Numbered from the stretch's first letter, positions 25,143 through 33,524 are shown. The stretch: DNA of 44,094 nucleotides from Paracoccaceae bacterium (GCA_030625695.1 DAOUQK010000002.1:1-44094); one strand, 5' to 3'. Notes: generated by a model from the sequence alone, not told the origin. Numbers and translations: made by a program.

Positions 25143-25820
25143 TTAGTTGTTGGCCAAGGCGCGCAGGGTTGCCGCCTTTTTCGGGGCGATGTTTTGCAAG
25201 ACGGCGATGATCGGCTGAACCTGTTGGTTTTGACCCTTTTGAACCAACAGCCTGCCGGTCACAAGGTACGCATCTGCCGCCGCGTCAAACTGGCGTTGCG
25301 CAAACAGGATATTGCCGAATTCTCCGTTTACGTCCGGATCATTGGGGGCGGCTTTGGCAAGGGCGGCATACAACGCGCTTGCGCCGTCTATGTCGCCTTT
25401 CCAATAGGCCTGACGCGCCGCTTTCAGGCGGGTTTTTGTGTCGTCAGACGCGGGTTTGTCGGCAGCCGGCCGGGGCACGACAACCGGGGTTGGCGCGGCC
25501 TCAGGCGTGCTGGCCTCTTCCACGGGGTCCGCGACAGGCATCTGAATGGCGGGCAAACTGGCTTTGGCCGTCTGTGGTGCCGGATCAGCCGCAGGTTCAG
25601 CTACGGCATCAACGGCAGGGGATGTTTCTGTTGTTTGCACAGGGTCCTGCTCTGAGTCCTGCGCGGTTGTCACTGCTTCCTCCTGTGGTGCCGACTGGGA
25701 TGCGGGCCAGCCAAAGGTGGCGCTGGAAAACTGCATCAATGAATCGCGCTTGAAAAACGCCACCACGGCAACGATGACAAGGGCATAGATGGTAAGAAGG
25801 CGGATGAATGGCATGATCAT
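25143..25820 (-). CDS. Membrane-anchored TPR protein
   Basis: 225 residues: an N-terminal transmembrane helix (FIRLLTIYALVIVAVVAFF, about 5-23), a long disordered linker rich in Ala, Pro, Glu and Thr (about 40-125), and a C-terminal helical domain with TPR-like repeats (LKAARQAYWKGDIDGASALYAALAKAAPNDPDVNGEFGNILF..FDAAADAYLVTG). TPR domains bind partner proteins; the topology (short N-in, bulk outside) would place the TPRs in the periplasm. The ATG at 25820 has AAAGGA upstream, and a second ATG two codons later is possible. It lies 56 bases after the ParA-like gene and 36 before the dynamin-like gene, with which it probably forms a complex or at least an operon. Confidence 0.8.
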   Translation of the reverse strand: MIMPFIRLLTIYALVIVAVVAFFKRDSLMQFSSATFGWPASQSAPQEEAVTTAQDSEQDPVQTTETSPAVDAVAEPAADPAPQTAKASLPAIQMPVADPVEEASTPEAAPTPVVVPRPAADKPASDDTKTRLKAARQAYWKGDIDGASALYAALAKAAPNDPDVNGEFGNILFAQRQFDAAADAYLVTGRLLVQKGQNQQVQPIIAVLQNIAPKKAATLRALANN

Positions 25821-25876
25821 CTTTGTATTCCTTTACGACGCAAATGCAATTTCTTCGTGCAGGCGCATGAGGGGGA

Positions 25877-26491
25877 TCAGGTGTAAACGGCGTGGGCCAG
25901 AGCATCAAGTTCGGCGGCGGCCTTGCTGTTTGGTTCCAGTTCGAACACGGCAAGCCCTTCGGAAAACGACCGCCGGAACGCCAGACGCTGCACCAGTTTT
26001 TGCGGCAGGGCGGTCAGGATATCCAAGGTTTCCAAGGCCTCAAGGGTTTCGGCGTTTTCGCGCGAACGTGGATGCGGGTCGGCGCGGTTGATAAAGGCAT
26101 GCACCGGCGGGATTTTGGTTTTGGTGTGTTCTGACTGGATAATTTCCAGAAAATGCTGTGTGGCCCAGATATCGGCCTGCGACGGGGTCACGGGGATGAC
26201 AATGTGGTCGGCCATGCGGATCGCCGCGCGCAGGGATTTCATGTCGGACGTACCAACATCAATCAGCCAGTCGCCTTTGGCCTTGGCCTTGGTGGGCAGC
26301 TTGTGGACCACTTCCAGATGCGGGCCGACCTCGTCTTCGTCGCGGATGGTGGCGACGTCGGTCAGGGTGCGCTGCGGGTCAAGATCGCAGACGGTGACGT
26401 CCTGACCTTGCGCCATGCGCCATGTGGCCATGTTGAAAACGATGGTGCTTTTGCCGGTGCCGCCTTTGAAATTGGCAAAAAGTGTAAGCAT
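25877..26491 (-). CDS. ParA/MinD-type ATPase (small, 204 aa)
   Basis: Begins directly with the deviant Walker A loop FANFKGGTGKSTIVFNMA (Lys in KGG and in GKS), followed by CDLDPQRTLTD (Walker A'), a Walker B-like WLIDVGTSD and VIPVTPSQADIWATQ. Small single-domain members of this class, without an N-terminal HTH, position cargo such as chemosensory clusters, carboxysomes or storage granules over the nucleoid or on the membrane. No ParB partner or parS site is seen here, so plasmid partition is unlikely; a positioning role in the low-complexity protein cluster is the inference. AAAGGAC precedes the ATG. It starts 21 bases after the upstream DUF4412-like gene. Confidence 0.85.
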   Translation of the reverse strand: MLTLFANFKGGTGKSTIVFNMATWRMAQGQDVTVCDLDPQRTLTDVATIRDEDEVGPHLEVVHKLPTKAKAKGDWLIDVGTSDMKSLRAAIRMADHIVIPVTPSQADIWATQHFLEIIQSEHTKTKIPPVHAFINRADPHPRSRENAETLEALETLDILTALPQKLVQRLAFRRSFSEGLAVFELEPNSKAAAELDALAHAVYT

Positions 26492-26512
26492 GGGGGCGGG
26501 TCCTTTGATGGA

Positions 26513-27304
26513 TTATTCGGATGCGGGGGCGGGCGACGGTTGTGGCGGGGCGATGGCGGCGGAATCGCGTTTCTGCCAGCCTTGGGGGACGGTAAACGCC
26601 ACCGGATCAACCGCGCCGACAATGATGTTTTCCAACCGGCGTACTTCGCCACCGGGCAGTTCTTCGCGAACGACTACGCGCAATTCGGGGTCAAACCACC
26701 AGCCGCCGACCAAGGGGTCGCGTCCCGGAGATTTGGTCTCGATCGACCAATGTTCAGCAGCGCGCCCGTTCAGCGTTTGCATGGATTTGAACCGCATCGC
26801 CATGCTGCTGCCATCGGGGTAATCCTGACGCAACGCCTGACGGCGGGTCGGGTCCCACAGGATCGACAGCGGTTTGGTTTGCGGGTTTGACGCCATCAGC
26901 CAGCGTTCGACCGAAATGCCGCTGACCGTATCGTTGCCAACCCGTTTGCACATGGCAAGGCCGGATTGATCGTCACAGGGCGTGGCACTGCCGGCCCCAA
27001 TGGTGTCGGGAACGGCCTGACCGCGGAGTTCGAAATAGCTCTGGCTGGTTGGTTCAAGGATGTACATCAACCCTTGTTCCGGCAGGAGGATCTGAACGAT
27101 CTTTTGACCGTTCTGCTCGTACTCCAGGCGCATGTTTTCGCCGGATTTAATGACAATGCCGGTGGTTTCCGGCTGGCCGGGGGCCGCGTGGATGGCGGTG
27201 GCGGAATAACTGGTTGTGGACTGCGATTGCTGCGCGGCCAAAGGGCCGGATGCGGCGACCGTCAGGATCAGCGCTGAAAGGATGGTTTTGATATTTGGTA
27301 TCAT
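26513..27304 (-). CDS. Periplasmic DUF4412/LolA-like protein
   Basis: 263 residues from MIPNIKTILSALILTVAA with a signal peptide ending near LAAQQ. The mature part is beta-rich, with paired strands of the LolA/DUF4412 kind: GENMRLEYEQNGQKIVQILLPEQGLMYILEP, ISVERWLMAS, PDGSSMAMRFKSMQ and the closing VVREELPGGEVRRLENIIVGAVDPVAFTVPQGWQKR. A conserved-looking cysteine pair (PCDDQSGLAMCK) may form a disulfide. LolA-fold proteins hold lipid or hydrophobic ligands in the periplasm. Here it sits between the three low-complexity secreted proteins and the cytoplasmic ParA/dynamin genes, in an operon with an RND pump, which would suit a carrier of hydrophobic cargo. The ligand is unknown. Confidence 0.75.
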   Translation of the reverse strand: MIPNIKTILSALILTVAASGPLAAQQSQSTTSYSATAIHAAPGQPETTGIVIKSGENMRLEYEQNGQKIVQILLPEQGLMYILEPTSQSYFELRGQAVPDTIGAGSATPCDDQSGLAMCKRVGNDTVSGISVERWLMASNPQTKPLSILWDPTRRQALRQDYPDGSSMAMRFKSMQTLNGRAAEHWSIETKSPGRDPLVGGWWFDPELRVVVREELPGGEVRRLENIIVGAVDPVAFTVPQGWQKRDSAAIAPPQPSPAPASE

Positions 27305-27341
27305 TTTACGTCTCCCCCTGTCTGGCGTCTGTCGGATTGTT

Positions 27342-27367
27342 GCCCGCCCCGGCAAACCGGGGCGGGC
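27342..27367 (-). promoter_or_regulatory. Very strong GC hairpin between the Gly/Asn-rich gene and the next gene
   Basis: An 11-bp perfect stem, GCCCGCCCCGG / CCGGGGCGGGC, with a 4-base loop, placed 23 bases after the stop of the Gly/Asn-rich gene. There is no T-run on either side, so it is more likely a transcript stabiliser or partial attenuator that lets the structural protein be made in excess over downstream genes. Confidence 0.65.
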
Positions 27368-27390
27368 AGGTGTTTATCGCTTAAGCAAAC

Positions 27391-28053
27391 TTAGTTGCTT
27401 GCTTCTGCTTCTGCGGTAGGTGCCTGAACAGCAGCTTCGCCTTCAGCGGCAGGTGCCTGAGGCGCGCCAACCGGACCCTGTGGACCCCACTGAGGCTGAC
27501 CCCATGCTGGGTTCCAGCCGTTATAGCCCTGGTTGTAACCTTGACCCTGGTAACGACCCTGGCCTTGGCCCTGACCTTCGCCCTGACCTTCGCCCTGACC
27601 TTCGGCACTACCCGAGAAGCCAAAGTTGAAGGAACCGGTGCCATTGCCACGCTGGTTGTTGGAACCGTTGAACGGACCCCAGTTATTGTCCCAGCCGTTG
27701 TTGTTGCCCCAGCCGTTGTTGCCGCCAAATGGGTTCCAGCCGTTGTTGCCGCCCCAGCCGTTGTTGCCGTTGTTGCCGCCAAATGGACCCCAGTTGTTGC
27801 CACCCCAGCCGTTATTGCCGTTGTTGCCGCCGAAAGGACCCCAGTTGTTGCCGCCCCAGTTGTTGCCGCCGTTATTACCGCCGAAAGGACCCCAGTTGTT
27901 GCCACCCCAGCCGTTGTTATAGCCGCCGTTGTTGTAGGCAGGACCAGGACCGTATGGACCAGGTGCCGGGCCCCAGCCTTCGGCGCTTGCTGCGATTGCT
28001 GTTACACTGCTCAGGCCGGCGGCCAGGGCTACGGAAAAGATTGTCTTACGCAT
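27391..28053 (-). CDS. Secreted Gly/Asn/Trp-rich repeat protein, sulfur-globule-protein-like
   Basis: 220 residues with a signal peptide (MRKTIFSVALAAGLSSVTAIAASA-EG). The mature part is built of imperfect repeats of about 17 residues with the core NNWGPFGGNNGNNGWGG (four to five copies, DNA about 27660-27925), then a Gln/Gly/Glu part (GEGQGEGQGQGQG), a GYNQGYNGWNP motif and an Ala/Glu tail. Sulfur globule envelope proteins of purple sulfur bacteria are likewise exported, small and rich in Gly, Asn and aromatic residues; other structural or adhesive Gly-rich proteins are possible. Start supported by TTTGGAGAC 9 bases upstream. It lies in the middle of the nine-gene cluster, flanked by two hairpins, suggesting separate mRNA stability. 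No catalytic motif. Confidence 0.8.
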   Translation of the reverse strand: MRKTIFSVALAAGLSSVTAIAASAEGWGPAPGPYGPGPAYNNGGYNNGWGGNNWGPFGGNNGGNNWGGNNWGPFGGNNGNNGWGGNNWGPFGGNNGNNGWGGNNGWNPFGGNNGWGNNNGWDNNWGPFNGSNNQRGNGTGSFNFGFSGSAEGQGEGQGEGQGQGQGRYQGQGYNQGYNGWNPAWGQPQWGPQGPVGAPQAPAAEGEAAVQAPTAEAEASN

Positions 28054-28073
28054 TTTGTAGTCTCCAAAGTTAT

Positions 28074-28106
28074 GTCCCGATTAAGCTTGGAATCTGGCAT
28101 CGGGAC
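28074..28106 (-). promoter_or_regulatory. Hairpin in the leader of the Gly/Asn-rich gene
   Basis: GTCCCGAT (28074-28081) and ATCGGGAC (28099-28106) form a perfect 8-bp stem with a 17-nt loop, in the 114-nt gap before the Gly/Asn-rich gene. It is not followed by T on the transcribed strand. It may protect a processed 5' end or regulate translation. Confidence 0.45.
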
Positions 28107-28167
28107 GATTGCCGGTATCCATCAGATACGCACCTTTTGCGGCACGTTATTATTTCGTTGGTTAGGC

Positions 28168-28800
28168 TCAGAAGAGCCCGAATGGGGTCATATTAAACCC
28201 CGGTACTCCTCCGTTGGTGATATTGCCGGGGATTGGGAAACTGTTCCCAAATCCACCGGGAATGCTTGGTATTGATGGTGAGGCGAGCGGGCCAAACGGG
28301 CCATTGCCGCCATATCCCTGGCCGTAGCCTGGGTTATATCCTTGGTTATAGCCTTGCGGGTCATACCCTTGGTTATATCCTTGTGGGCCATACGGCGCAT
28401 ATCCTTGCGGATAGCGGCCATTGCCCGGCCCGTAAGACGGGCCGTAACCCTGTGTTTGCCCTTGTGGCGCAGACAAGGCTTGCGGCGCAAATCTGGGCTG
28501 TGCCTGGGTTGCGTTACCTTGCGGCGCAGCCTCAGACGTGGGGGCATATTGCGCCAGCGGGGCTGCTGCCAATTTCTGCTCAAGCCCGGCAGGGGCAAAG
28601 CGGCTGGGGCTCGCAGGCTGCGCCATTGGAGCGATCTGTGGTGCGACCGGTTGCGCAAGGGGCGCCGCCTGTGCTGCCTGCGGCGTGACCGGATATGGAT
28701 TCCAAGGATTGCCGCCAGCATGGGCCTCGGATGTAACGGACGCAACCGAACCAAGCGCAAGCAGCGCGGCGATTGCCGGAAATTTAGCTGGTTTGGGCAT
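28168..28800 (-). CDS. Secreted low-complexity protein with GYNQGY repeats
   Basis: 210 residues from MPKPAKFPAIAALLALGS, chosen over ATGs at 28821 and 28824 because AAAGGT lies 9 bases before it. The signal peptide ends near SEAHA-GG. The mature part has an Ala/Pro/Gln-rich half (PQAAQAAPLAQPVAPQIAPM) and a Tyr/Gly/Gln half with repeated GYNQGYDPQGYNQGYNPG and QGYGG, then a Pro/Gly/Phe end (NITNGGVPGFNMTPFGLF). The GYNQGYN motif is shared with the Gly/Asn-rich protein downstream, which argues that the two are parts of the same structure. Low-complexity Tyr/Gly/Gln sequence of this kind often self-associates. No known enzyme motif. Confidence 0.75.
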   Translation of the reverse strand: MPKPAKFPAIAALLALGSVASVTSEAHAGGNPWNPYPVTPQAAQAAPLAQPVAPQIAPMAQPASPSRFAPAGLEQKLAAAPLAQYAPTSEAAPQGNATQAQPRFAPQALSAPQGQTQGYGPSYGPGNGRYPQGYAPYGPQGYNQGYDPQGYNQGYNPGYGQGYGGNGPFGPLASPSIPSIPGGFGNSFPIPGNITNGGVPGFNMTPFGLF

Positions 28801-28841
28801 AGTTGTACCTTTGCGTTTCATCAATTCTGGCCGTTTCAGGC

Positions 28842-29396
28842 TTAGTTACTTGGTGTTCGGTATTGTTGTCGGTATTGTGGTTGCGCACCATATTGTGGCG
28901 ATGCGCCGTAGGGAGTGTTGGGCCTTCTATTCTGGCCTCGATATTGTTGCCTGGGCGGCATCTGCTGCCACATCGGACCTGGTCCAAAGTAAGGGTTTCG
29001 CGGGCTGTTTTGATACCCATAGGCCGCAATCGGTCTTTGCGCCGGACGATATTGCCGTTGTGCCGCGGCAGGCGGGCCCGGGGACCAGACCCAGCCAGAG
29101 ATATATTGCTGCTGGCGTTGCCCAGACTGGAGCGACTGCGGTGATCGGGCCGACCGCATCCAGTATGGCATCATCTGGCGCATGGTTTGCGCCGCAGACC
29201 GGTTGGATGTGGTGGCGCGCGGCGCGGGTGCGGCAGGTGCGACCTGTGCGGCAGGTGCGACCTGTGCAGCAGGTGCGGCGCTGTAAGGGCCCGGCACCGG
29301 TGCCACGTCTTGTGCGGTTTGCGCAACCGGGCGGGCGGACCAGCTGATAAGCGCGGTCAATCCAACCAGGACAGAGACAGTCAGTGATTTAAGCAT
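28842..29396 (-). CDS. Secreted Gln/Tyr/Arg/Pro-rich low-complexity protein
   Basis: 184 residues from MLKSLTVSVLVGLTALISWS; the ATG is preceded by GGAGGG and overlaps the last codons of the RND gene. A signal peptide is followed by an Ala/Pro/Val repeat (AAQVAPAAQVAPAAPAP, partly a DNA tandem repeat near 29229-29280) and a cationic aromatic part (RQQQYISGWVW, QYRPAQRPIAAYGYQ, MWQQMPPRQQYRGQNRRP, YGASPQYGAQPQYRQQYR). It is the third secreted low-complexity protein in a row but unlike the other two it is strongly positive, so it could bind the anionic or Asn/Gly-rich partner, or a polyanion. The frame can be opened upstream for another 90 codons in the RND gene, which I reject. I do not know a family. 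Confidence 0.72.
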   Translation of the reverse strand: MLKSLTVSVLVGLTALISWSARPVAQTAQDVAPVPGPYSAAPAAQVAPAAQVAPAAPAPRATTSNRSAAQTMRQMMPYWMRSARSPQSLQSGQRQQQYISGWVWSPGPPAAAQRQYRPAQRPIAAYGYQNSPRNPYFGPGPMWQQMPPRQQYRGQNRRPNTPYGASPQYGAQPQYRQQYRTPSN

Positions 29397-32300
29397 CTGA
29401 ATTCCCTCCATCTTTGGTGCCTGCGGCCGAGCCTTTGAGGCGAATGCCCCGACGTCCGCCAGCCTTGGCTTTACGGGTTGCCTTTGGCGTGGCCGCTGTT
29501 GCCGCAGTTTTGGGTGTTGTCGGCTTTTTGGCAGATTTTTTAGCCGCCGGTTTCTTGGCCGGTGCCGTCTTTGGTTTAGCCGCTTTGGATGTCTTTGGTT
29601 TGGTCGCTTTCGGCTCAGGCGCTTTAACCGCCTTCGGCTCAGCTTTCTTGATGGCCTTTGGCTTGGCCACAACCACCGGTTTGGCGCTTGGCTCGGGTGA
29701 CGGCTCGGGTGATTTCCTGACCACAGGAGCCGGTTTTGGGTCGGCTTTCTTGATCACCGCAGGCTTGGCCGCAACCACTGGCTTAGCGCTTGTTCCCGGT
29801 GAGTTCTTGACCACCGGAGCAGGCTTGGGCGTCGCTTTCTGGATCACTGCCGGTTTTGCAACCACTGTGGGCTTTGCCGCCACTACTGATGCGGGTTTGG
29901 CGGCAGGCGTAGCCTCGGAAGTGCTTGGTTTACGTCCGGAGAACATGCCCTTGATCAGGCCTGCGATCAGCTTTACCAGCCCGGTCACAATCGCCCAAAG
30001 GGTGGTGATGACAAAGCCCATCACGCCGACAATCGCAGTGAATAGACCGGCGAACAGACCGCCAACCAGCTTGCTCACGCCGCCTTCGGCGTGTTCCGCA
30101 CTGGCTTTGGGCATGTCGTTTGCGGGCATGTCGTTTGTTACCGGCTCAGCCCCGGCCCCAGAGCCGCCATCAGGCAGGTCCATGCCATCGGTCAGCGCAT
30201 CGCCATACTTCACACAGCCCAGCGGGATCACTACCAATGTCAGCAGGGTTGACACCAATCCGCCCATCATCAACGAAATTGCCATGCCCTGAAAGATCGG
30301 GTCGGACAGGATTACCGACGACCCGGCAATCAATGCCAGCGCCGTAATGATGATCGGGCGGGTCCGGGTGCAGACCGCGTGCAGCACCGCATCGGGCACA
30401 TTCATGCCAGCGCGTACGGATTGCTGTGAAAAGTCCACCAGCAGGATTGAGTTACGTACAATGATCCCGGCCAAAGCGATGAAACCGATCATCGAGGTGG
30501 CGCTGAAGGGCGCGTTGAACAACCAGTGACCCGGCACAATCCCAATCAAAGTCAACGGGATCGGCGCCATGATGATGGCGGGCAGGCGGAAGTTTCCAAA
30601 TTCCCACACCACCAGAATATAGATCAGGATCAGCGCCACACCAAAGGCCGCACCCATGTCGCGGAAGGTGACATATGTCACGGTCCACTCACCGGTCCAC
30701 TCAATCGCCGATTGCAGATCGCTGGCGGGTGGGCCAAGCAGGTTGCTGTCGATCCGCACACCGTCGGGGGCGGTATAGCCGTCCAGCAGATCTTCGACTT
30801 CAAAGATGCCATAGATCGGCGCACCCAGGCGGCCTGACACTTCGCCGGTCACATATTCAACCGCACGCAGGTCTTTGTGATAAACCGGCTCGTCATTAAG
30901 GATTGGCGCAAAGTGACCCAGCGAGGTGAGGGGCACAAGCGCGCCACTGGCCGAAGGCACCGGTAGTTGGCTCAGGCGGCCAAACTGGCCCCGCAGCGCC
31001 AGCGGCATTTGCAGGTAGATGAACTTCGGCTCGAGCATATGCGCGTCTTTGACATCGCCCAGCTTATAACCACCCAGCGCCATTTCCAGCTGCCGGTTGA
31101 TGTCCGCAACCGAAACCCCAAGGCGCGATGCCTTTTCGCGGTCAACCACAAAGCTCCAGCCGTGGTACGGCGTTTGCAGATAGCTGTCGGCATCAACGAT
31201 GGTCTCGGCCTGATCAAACAGCGCCTGAATATCCCTGGCAACCTGCCGCCGCGTTTTTGCATCGGGGCCGTATACTTCGGCGACCATAGTCTGCAATACC
31301 GGCGGCCCGGGCGGCATTTCCACCACCTCGATGTTGGCACCAAGAGCGTCGGCCAGAGGCTTTAGCGCGTCGCGTGCCGCGGCGGCCAGATCGTGGGACG
31401 ATGTTTCACGGTCGTTCTTGTGGGTCAGCTGGACCTGAATGTCACCAACCCAGGATTGATCGCGCAAATAGGAGTGACGCACCAAGCCGTTGAAGTTGAA
31501 CGGCGAGGCCGCACCGGTATAAGATTGCAGGGCAACCACTTCGGGGATTTTGTTCAGCTCGTCCGCCAGTTGCGACACCACGTTGGCAGTGACCGGAAGG
31601 GCCGTGCCCTCGGGCATGTTCACCACCACGTTGAATTCGGGCTTGTTGTCATTCGGCAGCATCTTGACGGCGACGTTTTGAGTGTAAAACAGCGACAGGC
31701 TGAGGAAGAATATCAGCCACATGACCAGCCGGAAAATGCGGGCCTTGGACGGGCTGGCCAACAAAGGTTGTAAAGTGCGGCCAAAGAACCCTTCAAGCCA
31801 CTGCGCCTGACGGTGTTCGCTGTCCTGCATCTTGGCCAGATTTTTCATCGACGGGCGGATGCGCTGGGCCAACCAGGGCGTAAAGATAAAGGCAGCAAAC
31901 AGCGACAGCACCATGGCGACCGAGCCAAGCGCCGGAATCGGCTGCATGTAGGGGCCCATCATGCCGGTGACAAAGCCCATCGGCAACAGGGCGGCGATCA
32001 CGGTCAGGGTGGCCAGGATGGTCGGATTGCCGACTTCGCGCACCGCATCGACGTTGATTTCGGGTGAAACTTTGTCGGCGATCAGCCAGCGGCGATAGAT
32101 GTTTTCGACCACGACGATGGCGTCATCCACCAGAATGCCGATCGAAAAGATCAGGGCAAACAGGCTGACCCGGTCAATGGTATAGCCCAACAGCCAGGCG
32201 CAAAACACTGTCAGCAGGATCACAATCGGGATGACGATCAGCACCACGATGGCCGCGCGCAGACCCAATGCCAGCCAGATCAACAGGGTCACAGCGCCGG

Positions 32301-33441
32301 TCACCACGAACAGTTTGAACATCAGTTCGTTGACTTTTTCGTTCGCCGTTTCGCCGTAGTCCCGCGTCACTTCGATGTGCACATTGTCAGGGATCAGTGT
32401 GCCTTTCATGCGCTCGACCTGGGCCAGAACATCGCTGGTCACTTGTACGCCGTTAGAGCCGTTTTTCTTGGCAATGGCGATGGTGACAGCCGGGGCACCA
32501 ATGTTCGCACGGCTTGCGATTTCACTTTGATCACCATAGGCGGGGCCGGTGTAATAGTTAACGATATCAGAGGCATCGTCTGTGCCTTCGCTCACCAGCG
32601 CCACATCGCGGATGTAAATTGGCTGGCCTTCGCGGGAACCAATCATCAGGTTCTCGATGTCGCTGGCGGTGCGCAGGAACGCGCCGGTCAGCAGGGTGAA
32701 AGACGTCTGCCCCACTTCGACATTGCCGACCGAACGCTCGGAATTGGCGGCGCGAATGGTCTGCGCCAACTGGTCCAGGCCGATGCCAAAGCCGGCCAGA
32801 CGCTCGGGAAATACTTCGACCCGAATGGCGTCGGTGCGCCCGCCAACGATAAAGCTCTGCGAGGTGCCGTCGATCTGCTTCAGGCTTTGCAGCATATCAA
32901 GGCCAAGACTGCGCAGGATGGATTCGTCCACCTCGTGTGACCACAGCGTCAGCGTGACAACCGGCACATCGTCGATGCCCTTGGGCCGGATCAGCGGCTG
33001 AGAAACACCGGGAGGGATGATGTTGAGGTTCGACTGGATCTTGTCGTTCAGCTTGACCAACGACGCCCCAAGCGCCTCACCCACATCAAACTGGACCGTT
33101 ACCATCGCGCCATCGCGGTTCGAGGCGGAATAGACGTGATCGACGCCGGGAATTTCCGACATCAGTTTTTCCAGCGGATTGGTCGCGACGGCGGCCACCT
33201 GATCGGCAGAGGACCCGTGATAGGAAAAGAAGATATCGACCATCGGCACTGATATCTGCGGGTCTTCCTGACGCGGTGTCAGGATCATGCCCATGATGCC
33301 AAGCGCCAGACACCCAACCAGCAACAGAGGAGTAAGAGGCGAGGCGATAAAGCCTTTGGCCAGCTTTCCTGCCAGCCCAAGATCCTGACCGGAAGTGTCG
33401 GAACCATCTGTATTAGCAGGGGTATTTTGGTCGCTGGCCAT
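29389..33441 (-). CDS. RND-type efflux permease with extra membrane segment and histone-H1-like tail
   Basis: 1350 residues from MASDQNTP (AAGGAGG before the ATG). Residues about 30-1090 are a complete AcrB/CzcA-type RND pump: first helix PLTPLLLVGCLALGIMGMIL, a porter loop starting FFSYHGSSADQV, TM4 with the proton-relay pair GILVDDAIVVVENIYRRW, a second loop and TM7-12 (MIGFIALAGIIVRNSILLVDF). Beyond the usual end follow an additional hydrophobic stretch (KLVGGLFAGLFTAIVGVMGFVITTLWAIVTG) and about 180 residues of Lys/Ala/Pro (DNA 29392-29931) with three imperfect repeats around KPVVAAKPAVIKKADPKPAP, resembling histone H1 tails. The tail should be cytoplasmic if the extra segment spans twice. 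The adaptor gene precedes it by 83 bases. Confidence 0.92.
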   Translation of the reverse strand: MASDQNTPANTDGSDTSGQDLGLAGKLAKGFIASPLTPLLLVGCLALGIMGMILTPRQEDPQISVPMVDIFFSYHGSSADQVAAVATNPLEKLMSEIPGVDHVYSASNRDGAMVTVQFDVGEALGASLVKLNDKIQSNLNIIPPGVSQPLIRPKGIDDVPVVTLTLWSHEVDESILRSLGLDMLQSLKQIDGTSQSFIVGGRTDAIRVEVFPERLAGFGIGLDQLAQTIRAANSERSVGNVEVGQTSFTLLTGAFLRTASDIENLMIGSREGQPIYIRDVALVSEGTDDASDIVNYYTGPAYGDQSEIASRANIGAPAVTIAIAKKNGSNGVQVTSDVLAQVERMKGTLIPDNVHIEVTRDYGETANEKVNELMFKLFVVTGAVTLLIWLALGLRAAIVVLIVIPIVILLTVFCAWLLGYTIDRVSLFALIFSIGILVDDAIVVVENIYRRWLIADKVSPEINVDAVREVGNPTILATLTVIAALLPMGFVTGMMGPYMQPIPALGSVAMVLSLFAAFIFTPWLAQRIRPSMKNLAKMQDSEHRQAQWLEGFFGRTLQPLLASPSKARIFRLVMWLIFFLSLSLFYTQNVAVKMLPNDNKPEFNVVVNMPEGTALPVTANVVSQLADELNKIPEVVALQSYTGAASPFNFNGLVRHSYLRDQSWVGDIQVQLTHKNDRETSSHDLAAAARDALKPLADALGANIEVVEMPPGPPVLQTMVAEVYGPDAKTRRQVARDIQALFDQAETIVDADSYLQTPYHGWSFVVDREKASRLGVSVADINRQLEMALGGYKLGDVKDAHMLEPKFIYLQMPLALRGQFGRLSQLPVPSASGALVPLTSLGHFAPILNDEPVYHKDLRAVEYVTGEVSGRLGAPIYGIFEVEDLLDGYTAPDGVRIDSNLLGPPASDLQSAIEWTGEWTVTYVTFRDMGAAFGVALILIYILVVWEFGNFRLPAIIMAPIPLTLIGIVPGHWLFNAPFSATSMIGFIALAGIIVRNSILLVDFSQQSVRAGMNVPDAVLHAVCTRTRPIIITALALIAGSSVILSDPIFQGMAISLMMGGLVSTLLTLVVIPLGCVKYGDALTDGMDLPDGGSGAGAEPVTNDMPANDMPKASAEHAEGGVSKLVGGLFAGLFTAIVGVMGFVITTLWAIVTGLVKLIAGLIKGMFSGRKPSTSEATPAAKPASVVAAKPTVVAKPAVIQKATPKPAPVVKNSPGTSAKPVVAAKPAVIKKADPKPAPVVRKSPEPSPEPSAKPVVVAKPKAIKKAEPKAVKAPEPKATKPKTSKAAKPKTAPAKKPAAKKSAKKPTTPKTAATAATPKATRKAKAGGRRGIRLKGSAAGTKDGGNSDA

Positions 33442-33524
33442 GATGTCCTCCTTTCCGGTTGGTGCCCGCTTGGGCAAAGATTATCTGTCTGGTGCTTTGT
33501 GCACTCTTGGTTTTTGGTGCTGTC

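Noticed and set aside
25877..26491. ParA-like gene as a plasmid partition locus
   Set aside because: No ParB gene or clustered parS-like repeats, and the gene is embedded in an envelope cluster among housekeeping genes.
27660..27925. Regular repeats considered as a CRISPR array
   Set aside because: The units are contiguous, in frame and coding, with no unique spacers and no cas genes.
27541..28275. 244-codon Val/Ala/Pro-rich frame on the plus strand
   Set aside because: Antisense to the repeat gene; the frame is open only because the repeated minus-strand codons lack stop complements. The minus-strand frame has a signal peptide and ribosome binding site.
29414..30292. Hydrophobic plus-strand frame opposite the RND tail
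   Set aside because: Mirror of Lys/Ala/Pro codons; it has no start context, and the RND frame in this region is continuous with a proven pump.
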